From Austropuccinia psidii (Eukaryota; Basidiomycota; Pucciniomycetes; Pucciniales; Sphaerophragmiaceae), in contig JALGQZ010000009.1 in NCBI GenBank assembly GCA_023105745.1, forward strand, positions 32,974,409 through 33,038,408: a stretch of DNA of 64,000 bases, in the 5' to 3' direction. The translations under genes and the position numbers were made by a program. This document shows, piece by piece, positions 23,487 to 36,900 of the stretch (the stretch's first letter is position 1; each line of letters starts with the position of its first letter). The notes under the pieces were generated by a model. It was not told the origin of the DNA and made no database searches. It was given only the letters and a program-made list of their open reading frames with translations.

Positions 23487-26400
23487 TTGTAAACCACTCT
23501 AGAATCAGTAGTCCCAGTAATAGAAACATTAACCCCACTCAGACTGAAAATAACATTGTCACATCTGAGAGTAACATCAACAGTGATACAATGTGGTTAC
23601 AAATGTCCCAATATGCTGAACAATCTGCAAAACAGTTTGCAGAAATCAAAGCTAGCCAAGAGAGGATGAGACAAACTCAAGCCTCCTTGGAACAAATAGT
23701 TAGGAATCTTCAAGAAGGATATGCTCAACTGAGCAAAGCCTCTGAAGAAACCAACAAAAGGCTGAATATAGTCTTTGAAGAACAACACCACAGCACAAGG
23801 GACAGGGAGTGTCTGGATCAAGACATTAACAAATTGTTTAATGCCTACCATAGCTTGAAGCCCCAACCACAAGGCCAAGCTATGGAGAATCCATATAAAC
23901 CAGATGACATCAAACCAGATGCCATGTTGTTGAATAAGGCAAGATCTCCATCACAATACCAGGATGGAGATGGCATGTCTTATTCAGAGAAGGAAGCCTT
24001 GACACAGCTTCCTGAGGCCTCAAGCTGGCCCAAATTCTCTGGATCAGGAGAATATGATCATATGGAACTCATAGATTATATTGATGGACTCTTCATTGAT
24101 GTACCAAGCATACCAGACTACTGGATCACTGCTAGATTGAATACTGCATTTAAAGGTCATGCTAGTATATGGTACACAGAAATGAAAGAAATCCATGGCA
24201 GAAGAAACTGGCCATGGTGGAAGAGTCAAATCATCCAAACGTACAGTAATGGAACTTGGATATGGCAAAAGACCATGTCATTTGAAAATCACAAATACTC
24301 TGTGGACAAAGATCCATATGAGTGGTGTCTTAGACAGTCCAAAAGACTTGAAGCCATTGATCCTCAGATGAACATTCAAATGAGGAATAACAAACTTCTG
24401 ACACAACTGCCAGGAGAACTAGATCATGCAGTAAAATGCAGATGCAACCAGAATTGCACTCTAGATGACATTGCCAACACCTTACAAGACATAAGGAAAA
24501 GGACTAATATATGGAAATTCACCCCATATAAGAGCAGTAGTTTCAAAGAGAAACAACCTTTAAGGGTAGAGTTTAAAGACAAACCCAAAGAAAGAGTGGC
24601 AGAAGTGGAAAAGAAGAGGAATTCTTGTCACACTTGTGGTTCAACAGACCACTATGCCAACAACTGTCCAAAGGCAAAGAAAAAAGTCTATGCCATAGAG
24701 AAAGTCCCTGATGAAGAAACTCAAACAGAGGATTCTGATTCAGACTCCATGGGTGATGCCATCAGAGAACCATCTGAGGATGATCAAGACCCAAGAGAGG
24801 AATTTCTAGTGGAATACCAAGAGGAAACCTCACTAGAAATCCAGGACATACAGTTGGAAGCAGGCATGCCACAGGACACTGCTAACAAGAACTTGTGCAA
24901 ACACGCACAAGATGCACAAACATTCCTGGTTACACCAACCAAAGGAATGGCATATATACATGGGACAGCCACAAAAATGACTGTTTGCATTGACAATGCT
25001 CAGCATCCACTGATCATTGATAGCGGAGCACATTGCTCCATAGTGGCCAGAAACTATCTGGATACCCACTTCCCAAACTGGGAAAAACAGCTCTTCCCCA
25101 CTAAGGCAAAGAACTTTAAAAGTGCATCAGGGAAGATGACTTCCATTGGGACAATTATCAAAGAGATAATTATACCCCACAGGAAGCGCAATATCAGACT
25201 CAACCCAGAGTTTTTAGTGCTTAATAATGCCCACATCCAAGGGTTTTACTGGCAACAGATTACCAGAGGATGTATGGCATAGACATTTACAACAGTAAAA
25301 ATAGGCACATCACCATTGGTACTCACAAGGAAAAGAAATTTTCACTTGACATATACCAGATATCTTCTCAAGACCCACTAGAAGAACTTCTGAAGGAATT
25401 CAGAGAGGGACAGTTTAGCACTACCCTCACCAGTAAACAAAAACTAAGCTTACTGAAGATGCTGAGAAAGAATAGACCAGCATTTTCCATTGGTGAAGAA
25501 CCATTAGGAAAGATCAAGGGCCATGATATAGAACTATATCTGGATGTGGAGAGGCCTTATCCACCCATGCTGAGGAGACCTCCTTATCCAGCAAGCCTGG
25601 AAGCCAGGAAGGAAATTGAGAAACATATCAATGAACTCCTGGACATGGATGTTATCAGAAAGATTGGACACAATGAAATAGTGGAAATCACCACTCCTGT
25701 CCTTATCACCTGGCATGATGGCAAGTCTAGATTGTGTGGAGACTTCAGAGCCCTGAACAACTACACAAAAGCAGACAGGTACCCTATACCAAGGATACCT
25801 CATGCCTTGGATGAGCTAGCCAAAGCCAAATACATCACCAAGATGGATTGTATGAAAGGCTTCCACCAAAATGGAGTTAAACCAAACTCCACAAAATTAC
25901 TCAGAATAATATGCAATATGGGCATATATGAGTACACCAGAATGCCATTTGGCATCAAGAATGCACCACCCCACTTCCAAAGGATGATGGGCACCATATT
26001 TCAAGAAGAAATCATGGAAGGCTGGATGGTAGTATATATTGATGATATCATTATATACTCAGAAACATGGGAAGACCATGTACAATACATAGACAGAGTG
26101 CTAAGTAAATGTACACCCATCAATCTGAAAATTTCACTAAAAAGGTGTAATTTTGGCCAACAAGAGCTACTGGCTCTAGGACATAAAGTCTCAGGTCTTA
26201 GTCTGGCAATTTACCAGAATAAAGTAGCAGCAGTACTGCAAAAACCAGTACCAAAAAGCATCAAAGAGATGCAATTTTTCTTGGGTTTGCTAGCTACTAT
26301 AGAAACCATATCAAAACCTTTGCACACATAACTAGTAGTTTATACAAGTTATGTTCAAAGGATGTAGTTTTTGAAATAACCAAGGAAAGGAGGGATGCAT

Positions 26401-28619
26401 ATGAGAGGATCAAATATGAACTCACTAATGCACCTGTGCTCATCTTACCTGACTTTGAACTACCATTCAAGCTATATATAGATGCAGCATGCAGTCAAGG
26501 CCTAGGAGCAGCCCTTCACCAAAGACAAATTGTGGATGGTGAACCAAGAGAAGGAGTAATTTGCTACATCTCAAGGCAGCTGAAAGATTCAGAAGCCAGG
26601 TATGGGGCCACCCATACTGAATTCCTATTTCTAGTCTGGGCTCTAGAAAAACTCCATTATTATTTGGAGGGTGCAGTTTTTGAAGTCTATACAGACTGCA
26701 CAGCCTTGAAGTCTTTACTAAACATGAAGACTAAAAATAGACATATGCTGAGATGGCAAATAGCCATCCAGGAGTATAGAGGGAACATGACCATCATATA
26801 CAAGGAAGGTAAAAGCCATACCAATGCAGATGGCCTCAGCAGATGGCCACTTGACAATGTTAAAAGCAATCCAGCTTATGACCCAGAAGTTGCAGCCAAG
26901 ATCCCCATCCATTTCATGGAAATAGATAGGAGGAGAAACTTCAGATTCTCTGAATGGGCACCAGGAAGTGGTACCCTTGACAGTGGAAACACTGACTCAG
27001 AAGGGACAGAAACTCCCATACTGGGAATAAGTTCCTCAGAACTGCACAATGAATTCTTCAGTGCAGTACAGAAGTCTTATGCCAAACACAAATAGTGTAG
27101 CATTCTACTCCAACTCCTTCAACAAAAGTACAGGAGTCCAGAACTAGAAACCCAGCTGGAAGAACCCTGGTTGAGGGCCTATAAGTACAATAAGTTTTTT
27201 CTTATAGATGGCCTGCTCTACCACAGAGAAAAACACACAAGTGCACTCACAGTGGTAGACAGAGACCACATCTCATTGATCCTACAATAATGCCATGACT
27301 GCCCCTATATGGGACACATGAGTGAAGACAGGACCAAAGAGAGGGTAGCAAGCACAGCTTGGTGGCCCAAGTGGGAACAAGAGCTGAGTGAATACATCAA
27401 CACTTGCGAAAGATGCCAAAAGGCAAATAGGAAACATGGAAAGAAGTATGGGTTACTTCAACACATAGAAGAACCCAAGCACCCATGGGAAACCATCAAC
27501 ATGGACTGGGCTACAGGACTTGTCCCAGGAGGCAAAGAAAACTATAATTCCTGTTTGATCATAGCTGATAGGTTCAGCAAGAGCATGAGGTGTCTACCAT
27601 GCCATAAAGAAGACACAGCCATGGATACTGCTCTGTTATTTTGGAATAACATCATATCTACCTGTGGAGTCCCTAAGATCATCATTAGTGATAGGGACCC
27701 AAAATTCACATCTGAGTTTTGGACTAACTTATATGACATTCTTGGTACTAAACTTGCTTTTTCCACAGCTTACCATCCACAAACAGATGGCCCAGCTGAA
27801 AGGATGATCCAAACAATGGAGGACATCCTCAGAAGATTCTGTGCATATGGCATGGAATACAAGGACCATGAGGGATACACCCATGACTGGGTTACCCTCT
27901 TACCAGCAGTCCAACTGGCTTATAATACAAGCCAGCACTCCACCACAGGTAAAACACCTGCACTGGTGGAGAAAGGGTAGAACCCCCTGTTGCCTGTGGA
28001 TCATTTGAAGAAAAATCTTCTGACTATCCACCACACAGCCAAAGACTTCCATGATATGTGGAAGAGAGCCTGTGATACAGCTGCCAAATGCATAGCTGAG
28101 GCAAAAGAATACAATAAGCAGAGGTGGGACAAATCACATATGGAACCTGACTTCAAGGAAGGGGACCAGGTGTTAGTGTCTACACTGAACTTCAACAATC
28201 TCAAAGGACCTAAAAAAATGAGGGACTCATTTGTAGGACCTTTTACTATCATTAAGTCAATAGTAAAAAATGCAGTGGAAGTCAAACTTACTGACGAGTT
28301 TTCAAGGAAACATCCAGTCTTTCCAGTAAGTTTGATCAAACCATACTTCCAGACAGAGGAGGATAAATTCCCCTCCAGGAGAAATAACCCCACACCACAA
28401 GAGATAGTGGAAGTGGAGGACTCCCCTGGACCTGTGAGTAAGATCATCAGGGCCAGGAAGATCAGACTCAATGGGAAGGATCAAAGACAATACCTAGTCA
28501 GATTCAAGAACCAGACAGCAGATAAAGACAAATGGTTGGCAGAGGATGCCATACCAGATGGGAACCTTCATTTAAGGAGATTCAGAGCCTCTAGGAGGAC
28601 TGAACAGTCTCATCAATGA
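22766..28619 (+). pseudogene. gag-pol: A1 gag-pol polyprotein, frameshifted
   Basis: Chromovirus polyprotein. Residues 1-240 are disordered (Q/R/S/G-rich) and overlap the accessory frame. A coiled-coil stretch follows (QYAEQSAKQFAEIKASQERM), then the Gag core with SSWPKFSGSGEYDHMELI, zinc knuckle CHTCGSTDHYANNC (about residue 620), protease IIDSGAHCSI (about 750), RT with YIDD at 26035-26046, RNase H ([22 protein letters not shown]), integrase zinc region HMSEDRTKE...CERCQ and DDE blocks ([22 protein letters not shown]), and a C-terminal chromodomain-like tail YLVRFKNQTADKDKWLAED. One-base deletions near 25240 and 26287 shift the frame. Stops at about 27093, 27288 and 27978 break the rest. 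Family members with one open frame (B1) show that these are mutations rather than programmed shifts. Confidence 0.93.
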
Positions 28620-28630
28620 TGAGCCTTTTT

Positions 28631-28643
28631 TAGAGGGAGGGTA
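28631..28643 (+). other. A1 polypurine tract
   Basis: AGAGGGAGGGTA right before the 3' LTR, 12 bases after the end of the gag-pol frame. Identical in A2. Confidence 0.8.
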
Positions 28644-30078
28644 TGTCAGCCTGTGACTCAAAACCAGAGCACAAGCATGACAGCCAAAATACCATAAACC
28701 AATGGTATAGCCAAGATACCACCAAAACATGGAACTGAGCCAAATCAGCTCAAAAGGTATCAAAAGAAAGAGTAAACTCACCTCTTCCTGAAAATATAAG
28801 TCCCATCACCATAGGACTAGAAATAACAAAGTTATTCCTGCCCAAAGTTATTGCTGAGCATAAACCTTAATTTTCACCTCTCATCTAAAATCTAGAAGGG
28901 AGGCTTAACCCCATCAAATGGGTACTCAAAATGAAGCTCTAAGCCAGGGATATCCAATGGTACCAGCCAATCTGAGCTAGCACCAATATTACTGAAGTTA
29001 TGGTCAATTTCAGGCCAAATAGGGGTGAACAAAACATTCACCTCACATATAACTTCTACGGTTTTAGTGTGGGATACCTGAAGGGGGTCTTTTTGGAAAG
29101 AGCACAATCAGGGCTATCTGATGATGTCATTCATTTCTCCATATCTCAACTAGTGCAGAAGTTATGGGGCAAACAAGCTCAATACAGCTTTTTGCCTAAA
29201 ACACGCAAATGTACAAAAGTCTTGTACATGGGATAACTTTGCCATATTTAATGATACCCATATCAAATGAAGTACCATTTTGTAGAGCACATACAGGGCT
29301 ACACAATGAACAAATGTTGAGGTTGATATCTCAAGAATTGACAAAGTTATGGGTGTTTTAAGGTTAAAGTCCCACCTGCTGTCATATACAGCCTTAACAT
29401 GGGATAATATCCCATAATCATGAATATGAGGTGTCAAATAGACAAAGAAGCATGTTTTTGCTTCAATACCTCATATGTCAGTCAATACTGGGGTCCCATA
29501 CAGTTTCTGTACAGCATTCTACGCGTCATACATGTCAGAATCAGGCTGTGAGGCCCCCAGATGAAAATTTTCACCCTGTATTGGTGAAAACTGCCCAGAT
29601 GTGGTTTCAAAACCACATCTGAGCCCAATACAGGTTATACAGGCTGTTTTCAAACCACAAGCCAGTACTAGAAAGTGAAAAATCTTCACTTCCTCTACGT
29701 GGGAAGGTCTAGCACCCTTTCCACCCCATTTCAGGATAAAAAGGAGGCTTTTCACAGCCAGAATTGTCTCCTCATCCTGCTCTTGAATACCCTACATAGT
29801 AAAATGTCAAAAACAGTTTTACTCTTGGGTAATAAACAGGTATAACTATATATTTAATTATTGTAACTCTTATTATAGTAACCCAACTGGTACGATTGCA
29901 CCCTGGGTTCTCAATAGCGCTCACTACCACTATTTTTCAATAGTAGAACCCCTTAATTATATTATAAATCATCTTTTAAATCAAAAACTCCTATTTTAAA
30001 TCAATTTTCTATGTGTCACAGTCATAATTCTAGTTGTAAATACTCTTATTACCACTTCAATATAGACTCAGCCTGACA
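28644..30078 (+). repeat. A1 3' LTR
   Basis: 1435 bp, TGTCAGCCTG...CAGCCTGACA, near 97% identical to the 5' LTR by eye. It keeps the two-tier inverted repeat. TTTTT and then copia C1 sequence follow. Confidence 0.95.
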
Positions 30079-30109
30079 TTTTTATTTGTGCGGCAAATCA
30101 GAGTGTTTT
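30079..30109 (-). pseudogene. C1 sliver between A1 and B2
   Basis: Thirty-one bases of copia sequence between two insertions: the A1 target copy TTTTT (30079-30083), 21 bp of C1, then the B2 target copy GTTTT (30105-30109). Removing A1 and B2 brings the integrase-RT linker at 50721 next to the RT block at 20382. Confidence 0.7.
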
Positions 30110-31883
30110 TGTGAGCCTTGAGGTATATTTTACATACCCAAATAGGCCACAATTATCTTAAAAAGAAATTTTGAATTATACATAACTCATAAATCATGCA
30201 TATATTCAAAATTCATCATTTTTGATTTCAGAAAAGATGAATAACTTTTTATTGAGTAAGTAAATCCATGTATTTAAGGCCAGATTTGGATTCTACACAA
30301 AGGTTCACCCAGGGTAGCTCCATAGAGTGAATAAGCTCAAATTAACTCTTTGAGGTGGTAATATGGAAAATACTTCAACACCACATCATTAATACCACAT
30401 AAAAGATCTGTGAAAATTTTTGTTTTTCTTGATTTTACGCCAAAATAATGGGAAAGTGAGAAATCCCATGTTACATATACACTAAGAATAGTGTTATACA
30501 TGTTTTGAGCACTTAATATTATGGTATTCTTACATGCACTTTTGGTACACCCATAGTGGATATCTCACTTGAAGCTTAAATTTCTATTTTGACGTGAAAA
30601 ATAAGCAAGGGGGACAAAAGACATCAAAGAGAGCCAGGGTACCCAACTTCTGAGGCCCCAGAGGTGTGGATAGCTTCAAAGCTTGGTTCCATGGCTGATC
30701 TTGACCCAATTGGTAAACTAAACCTCTTTGGGAACTTGGTTACCAAGTTACAACTACTGTAAAACACCAGAAAATAGCAAATAACCTGCTATTTTGACGT
30801 GCCAAGGAGGTAAAGAGCTACTTACACTCCTGTAACCATGTCAATTACTAATGACTTTCCATGGATAAACCCCAAAAGAGTAATTAAAACCCTTTTTGGA
30901 CTTGTATCCATTGATTTACCTCATAGCAACCAGTCAAACACTGATATTTGCAATTCTACGTAGAAATGAGGGAAAAACTTCAAAAATTCATTAAAAATAC
31001 AACTCTTAATGAATCTTTCTGAAACATTCAGGACCAATTGAGAACTGTATTATTTATGGTGCAACCAAAAAGAATTACAGTTTTACTTACAATCCACTTT
31101 TGGTTATTCTACGTGAAACACTGAATCTTCAAAAATTCACAGTAAATACAACCTGTGATGAAATTGTCAATAACATTGATAACTTTGGGAAATCAATGAT
31201 TACTTTGGAATAAAAGAATATTTACAAATGTTACTCCTTTTATCCTTAACCATATTTGGGTTAGTAGTCACGTAAAAGCATCAATTAAGCAATTATGACA
31301 ATTTTACGTGACAATAGATGATGTAAGTACTAATCAAAAAGGGTTCAATGCTTTCTCACTCACTGGTTTTTCAGTTTTCTCCATGGCACGCCTCAGTGAG
31401 CTGTTGTTGACTTAAAAGAGACCTTCTCTTGATGTTTTTTCCGTATCATCATCTTATCATCATTTTATATCATTGTTACCAACAAGTAAGTATTAGCTAA
31501 AACTATTCTTAAGTGTTTTGAATCTTTCAGAATCAATCAGAAAGACGTGAAATCATAGAATCCAACTATATATTGTTTTAATCCTGCTATAGATCATTTT
31601 GATCTCTCAAATCCACAATTTTATGTCAAATTTCTCCACTTTTATCTATCAATAAGCTCTTTGGAGTATTAGTGCGTCATTTATGTTTAATTCTTAAAGT
31701 TTTTCTCTAGTAATAGTTTTCTTCAAGGATTAGTTTTATAATTATTCTTGTAAAAGATAATTATATATTAAAATAATTTCATTATTTTAATAAAAGAAGT
31801 TTTTATTATTAAATTCTTCTTGTAATTGATTCTTGTAGACAATTACTTGCTCACTGTTGAAATCACTAGTGGTGCTTAACACG
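30110..31883 (+). repeat. B2 5' LTR, first part
   Basis: Starts TGTGAGCCTTGAGG and stops at ACACG, where B1 entered. ACACG occurs again at 42270-42274 on the far side. A donor-like ACAA/GTAAGT is at 31486. Confidence 0.93.
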
Positions 31884-33803
31884 TGTAAGATGTGACTATG
31901 AAACTGATGATAATATTACTATTAATCAACAGTACTATGTCTGTTCTTATGAAATATAATAATAAAATATTATTATAACCACAATTAAATAATTAAAAAA
32001 TTATTTCTTTCACGTGTTAAGCACTACTAGTGATTTTAACAGTGAGCAAGTAATTGTCTACAAGAATCAATTACAAGAAGAATTTAATAATAAAAACTTC
32101 TTTATTAAAATAATAAAATTATTTTAATATATAATTATCTTTTGCAAGAATAATTATAAAGATAATTCTTGAAGAAAACTATTACTAGAGAAAAACTTTA
32201 AGAATTAAAGATAAATGACTCACTAATACTCCAAAGAACTTATTGATAATAAAAGTAGAGAAATTTGACGTGGAATTGTGGATTTAAGGGATCAAAAGGA
32301 TTTATAACAGTATTACAACAATATATAGTTGGATTCTATGATTTCACGTCTTTCTGATTGATTCTGAAAGAATTAAAACACTTAAGAATAGTTGAACTAA
32401 TACTTACTTGTTGGTAATAAAGATTAATAAATTGATAAGATGATGATACGGAAAAAACAGCAAGAAGAGGCTTCTTTTAAGTCAATAACAGCTCACAGAG
32501 GCGTGCCATGGAGCAAACTGAAAAACCAGTGAGTGAGAAAACAATAAACCTTTTTGGATTATTGATTGCATCATCTGTTGTCATGTAAGATTATCATAAT
32601 TACTTAATTGATGCTTTTACGTGACTACCAACCCCAATATGGTTAAGAATAAAAGGAGTAACACTTGTAAATCTTCTTTTATTCTAAAATAATCATTGAT
32701 TTCTCAAAGTTATCAATGTTATTGCCAATTTCATCACAGGTTGTAATTACTGTGAATTTTTGAAGATTCAGTGTTTCACGTAGAATATCCAAAAATGGAC
32801 TGTAAGTAAACCTTTTAATTTTACTAGTAAAACTGTAATTCTTTTTGGCTGTACCATAGATAATACAGTTCTCCTTTAGTCCTGAAAGCTTCAGAAAGAT
32901 TCATTAAGAATTGTATTTTTAATGAATTTTTGAAGGTTTTACCTCATTTCTACGTAGAATTGCAAATAGCAGTGTTTTGCTGGTTGCTATGAGGTAAATC
33001 AATGAATATGGGTCCCAAAAGGGTTTTAATTACTCTTTTGGGGTTTATCCATGGAAAGTCATTAGTAATTGACATGGTTAAAGGAGTGTAAGTAGCTCAT
33101 TACCTCCTTGGCACGTCAAAATAGCAGGTTATTTGCTATTATCTGATGTTTTACAGTAGTTGTAACTTGGTAACCAAGTTCCCAAAGAGTTTTAGTTTAC
33201 CAATTGGGCCAAGATGAGCCATGGATCCATGCTCTGGAGCTATCCACGCCTCTGAGGCCTCAGAAGTTGGGTACCCTGGCTCTCTTTGATGTCTTTTGTC
33301 CCCCTTGCCTATTTTTTACGTCAAAATAGTAATTTAAGCTTAAAGTGAGATATCCACTATGGGTGTACCAAAATTCCATGTAAGAATACCATGATATTAA
33401 GTGCTCCAAACATGCATAACACTATTCTTAGTGTATATGTAACATGGGATTTCTCACTTTCCCATTATTTTGGCTAAAAATCAAGAAAAACAAAAATTTT
33501 CACGGATCTTTTATGTGGTATTAATGATGTGGTATTGAAGTATTTTCCATTTTACCACCTCAAATACTTAAATTGAGCTTATTCACTCTATGGAGCTACC
33601 CTAGGTGAATTTTTGTGTAGAATCCAAATCTGGTCTTAAATCCATGGATTTACTTACTCAATAAAAAGTTATTCATCTTTTCTGAAATTGAAAATGATGA
33701 ATTTTGGATATATGCATGACTTATGAGTTTTGCATAATTCAAAATTTCTTTTTAAGATAATTGTGGCCTATTTGGGTATGTAAAATATACCTCAAGGCTC
33801 ACA
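31884..33803 (-). repeat. B1 3' LTR
   Basis: 1920 bp, on the plus strand TGTAAGATGTG...AAGGCTCACA. Differences from the 5' LTR seen by eye lie near 32849, 32889, 33080, 33141, 33165 and 33373. Confidence 0.95.
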
Positions 33804-33815
33804 TTCCCTCCCACC
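33804..33815 (-). other. B1 polypurine tract
   Basis: Reads GGTGGGAGGGAA on the minus strand, adjacent to the 3' LTR. B2 has the same tract at 48802-48813. Confidence 0.8.
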
Positions 33816-33819
33816 AAAA

Positions 33820-33844
33820 AATAAAATTGTACTACAATTTTATT
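33820..33844. repeat. Perfect 12-bp-arm palindrome before B1 polypurine tract
   Basis: AATAAAATTGTA, one central base, TACAATTTTATT. Both strands therefore contain AATAAA. Also perfect in B2 (48773-48797), where only the centre base differs. It lies about 100 bp past the gag-pol stop. Confidence 0.85.
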
Positions 33845-33945
33845 AGTGATAAAAAGAATAAGGCCCCAAAAGGGGGTTAATGTCCACTGTCCAACCTCTT
33901 CACATTACTCAGATCAAGTAATTTAAAGCACATTTATAGACATAT

Positions 33946-36900
33946 TCAGGCTTGTGGCCTTCTTTCATGTCTAAATCTTCTTAAGAGTTTATCTGAGTCA
34001 GGTATTTCTGATTCTGCCATCCATTCATCTTCATGTACTGGATTTCTATATCTGACAAGATATTCTCTTTGATTTTTACCCCTAAGTCTCCTTTCTTTAA
34101 TGACTTTCTTTATCTTTCTGTCTTCATTCTGTTCCACAGGTGGTACAGTTAAAGGAGTTGGGTTTCTTAAAGGAAACAATTCTTTATCAGCTGGTTGATA
34201 AGGTTTTATCAAGCTGACTGGAAATGTGGGGTGTTTATTTTCCAATTCACCACTCAATTCCACTTGAACTGCATTGGTTCCATGTAAAGCAACAATAACA
34301 AAAGGTCCTACATAAGAATCTTTAAGTTTCTTTGGGCCTTTGATATTATTAAAATTCAAGGTTGAAACTAGAACTAAGTCCCCTACTTTGAAGTCTGGTA
34401 CTTTATGACTCTTGTCCCACTTCTGTTTTGCATAATCAAAAGCATCATCCATACTTTGTTTTGCATGGTGTTTTACTTTATCAAGCATTAATTTGAAGCT
34501 GGAAGCTGTAGGATGAATGTCAATCAAGTCTTTCCTCAGTGTGTCTGCTGGGAGTCTTGGATTCCATCCTTTTTCTAACATAGCAGGAGTTTGTCCTGTG
34601 GAAGAATGGACTGATGTCTTGTATGCCAATTCTAATGCAGGTATCAGAGTGCACCAGTCATGGGTAAAGCCATCTGAGTCTTTAAATTCTAATCCATAAG
34701 CACAAAATCTCCTGATCATGTCTTCTAAAGTTTGAATCATCCTCTCTGCTAGCCCATCTGTTTGAGGGTGATATGCTGTAGAGAATGATAACTTAGTCCC
34801 AAACAATCTATGAAGATTGGTCCAAAGTGCAGATGTGAACTTGGGGTCTCTGTCACTTATGATATTCTTAAATAACCCTGTATGAGAAATAACTCTACTC
34901 CATAAAAGAAGAGCTGTATCCATAGCAGTGTCATCTTTATGACATGGTAAGAATATGGGAGTTTTGCTATATCTGTCTACAATGACTAAACAAGCATTAT
35001 AACTTTTGTCACCACTTGGAGGAAGTGCTGTGACCCAATCCATGTGAACAACTTCCCAAGGGGATTTTGGTTCTTGAATATGGATCATTAATCCAAATTT
35101 CTTGCCTGTACTCCTGTTTGCTTTTTGGCATCTATCACAGGTATGGCAATATTCAATGGTTTCTTTTCTCCAAGATGGCCACCATGCACAGTTCTTCACC
35201 TTTTCAAGTGTTCTGTCTTCTGATAGGTGTCCAGAGTAAATGCTATCATGGCATTCATGAAGAATGGTATTGATGAGCAATCTACTACACAATGTCATCA
35301 CACAAGAATGTTTTGTTCTATGGTAAATAATCCCATCAAACAAGTGAAATCTTCCTTCAGAATAGGAATTTTTCCAAACTTCATCTAGTGTATTAACCAA
35401 AGATGTGTCTTTGCAGTCTTTATCCAATAAAGAAGTCAAGATATGGCAATTCTTGTCTTGTTTATAAGACTCTCTGACCTCTTCAAAGAATTCAGTCCCA
35501 ATATCAGTTATGTTAATCCCTTCAATTGGAATCTGTGGTTCAGCTTCCAAAGGTACATAAGCTGGGTTATCAGGAGTGTTGGCTAAAGCCCATCTACTAA
35601 GTCCATCAGCATTTTTGTGAATGTTTCCTGCTTTATGAACTATAGTCATGTTTCCTCTATATTCTTGAATGGCTATTTGCCATCTCAACATATGTCTGTT
35701 GGGAGTTTTCATGTTAAGAAGTGATTTCACGGCATTACAATCAGTTATCACTTCAAAAACACTGCCATCAAGGTAATAGTGTAATTTCTCAAGTGCCCAT
35801 ACCAAACATAAGCACTCCATTTGGCTTGCACCATATCTGGCTTCTGTTGGTTTGATTTGTCTTGAGATATAACAAACTGGTCCTTCTGTAGGTTTGTCAT
35901 CAATAATTTGGACTTGGTGTAGGGCTGCCCCTAATCCATCCCCACATGCATCAATGTACAATTTAAAAGGAATATTCCAGTCAGGCATGAGGAGTAAAGG
36001 TGCTTCTGTAAGGGCTTTCTTTATCTTCTCATAAGCTTTAATTCTTTCCTGTGTCATTTCAAATACAGTCTGTTGATCACAGATTCTATAAAGTGACTTG
36101 GCTAGAATTGCAAAATCTTTCAAGTGTTGCCTATAGTAACTAGCAAATCCAAGAAAAGACATCATTTCTTTTTTATTCTGGGGTATTGGCTTAAGTAACA
36201 CTGCTGCTACTTTATTCTTGTCAATACCCAAGCTCAAACCAGAAACAACATGTCCTAATGCTTTGAGTTCTTCAAAACCAAAATTGCATTTCTTAAGTGA
36301 AATTTTCATGTTCACTTCTGCAACTTTATGAAGTACTCTTGCAAGTCTTTCAAGGTGCAAAGACCATGAGTCAGAACATATAATAATATCATCAATATAA
36401 ATGATAAGCCATCCTTCAGACAATTCTGTGGGGAAGATGGTATTCATCATTCTTTGATAATGAGATGGAGCATTTTTAATGCCAAATGGCATTCTAAGAT
36501 ACTCATAAATACCACAGTGAGTGATAATTCTAAGTAATTTCCTAGCTTTAGGCGTCAAAACATTTTGATGGAAGCCTTTTAATGCATCCATTGATGTTAT
36601 ATACTTGGCTTTAGACAATTGAGTCAAGGTTTCTTGGATCCTAGGGATTGGATACCTATCTGGAACTGTGTAGGTATTCAAAGCTCTAAAATCTCCAACC
36701 ATTCTTGACTTATCATTATGCCATGCAATAATAACATGTGTTGTCACTTCAACTTCCTCATTATGGCCTACTTTCCTTAGCACACCAAGTTGGATCAACT
36801 CTTGGATATGTTTTTCCAAGGCCTCTCTAGCTCTGGGACTGGCTGGATAAGCTGGTCTTCTAAGTACTGGAGGATATGGTCTATCAATATTAAGAGTAAT

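Larger units (their letters stand above)
20388..30078 (+). mobile_element. Ty3/gypsy element A1 (family A), complete but mutated
   Basis: 9691 bp with two 1435-bp LTRs that differ at about 40 positions by eye (near 3%). It has a primer binding site, gag-pol, a polypurine tract, and flanks of TTTTT at 20383-20387 and 30079-30083. The flank is a homopolymer, so this target duplication is weak evidence alone, but both ends fall exactly in copia C1 sequence. Pol carries two frameshifts and three stops, so the copy is dead. It is older than B1. Confidence 0.93.

Noticed and set aside
25240..25285. Possible programmed frameshift between protease and RT in A1
   Set aside because: The break lies within a conserved segment, fits a one-base loss in a T run, and family B has a single frame.
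28001..28471. 156-codon ORF antisense to A1 integrase
   Set aside because: A shadow of the pol frame. Pol motifs on the plus strand explain the sequence.
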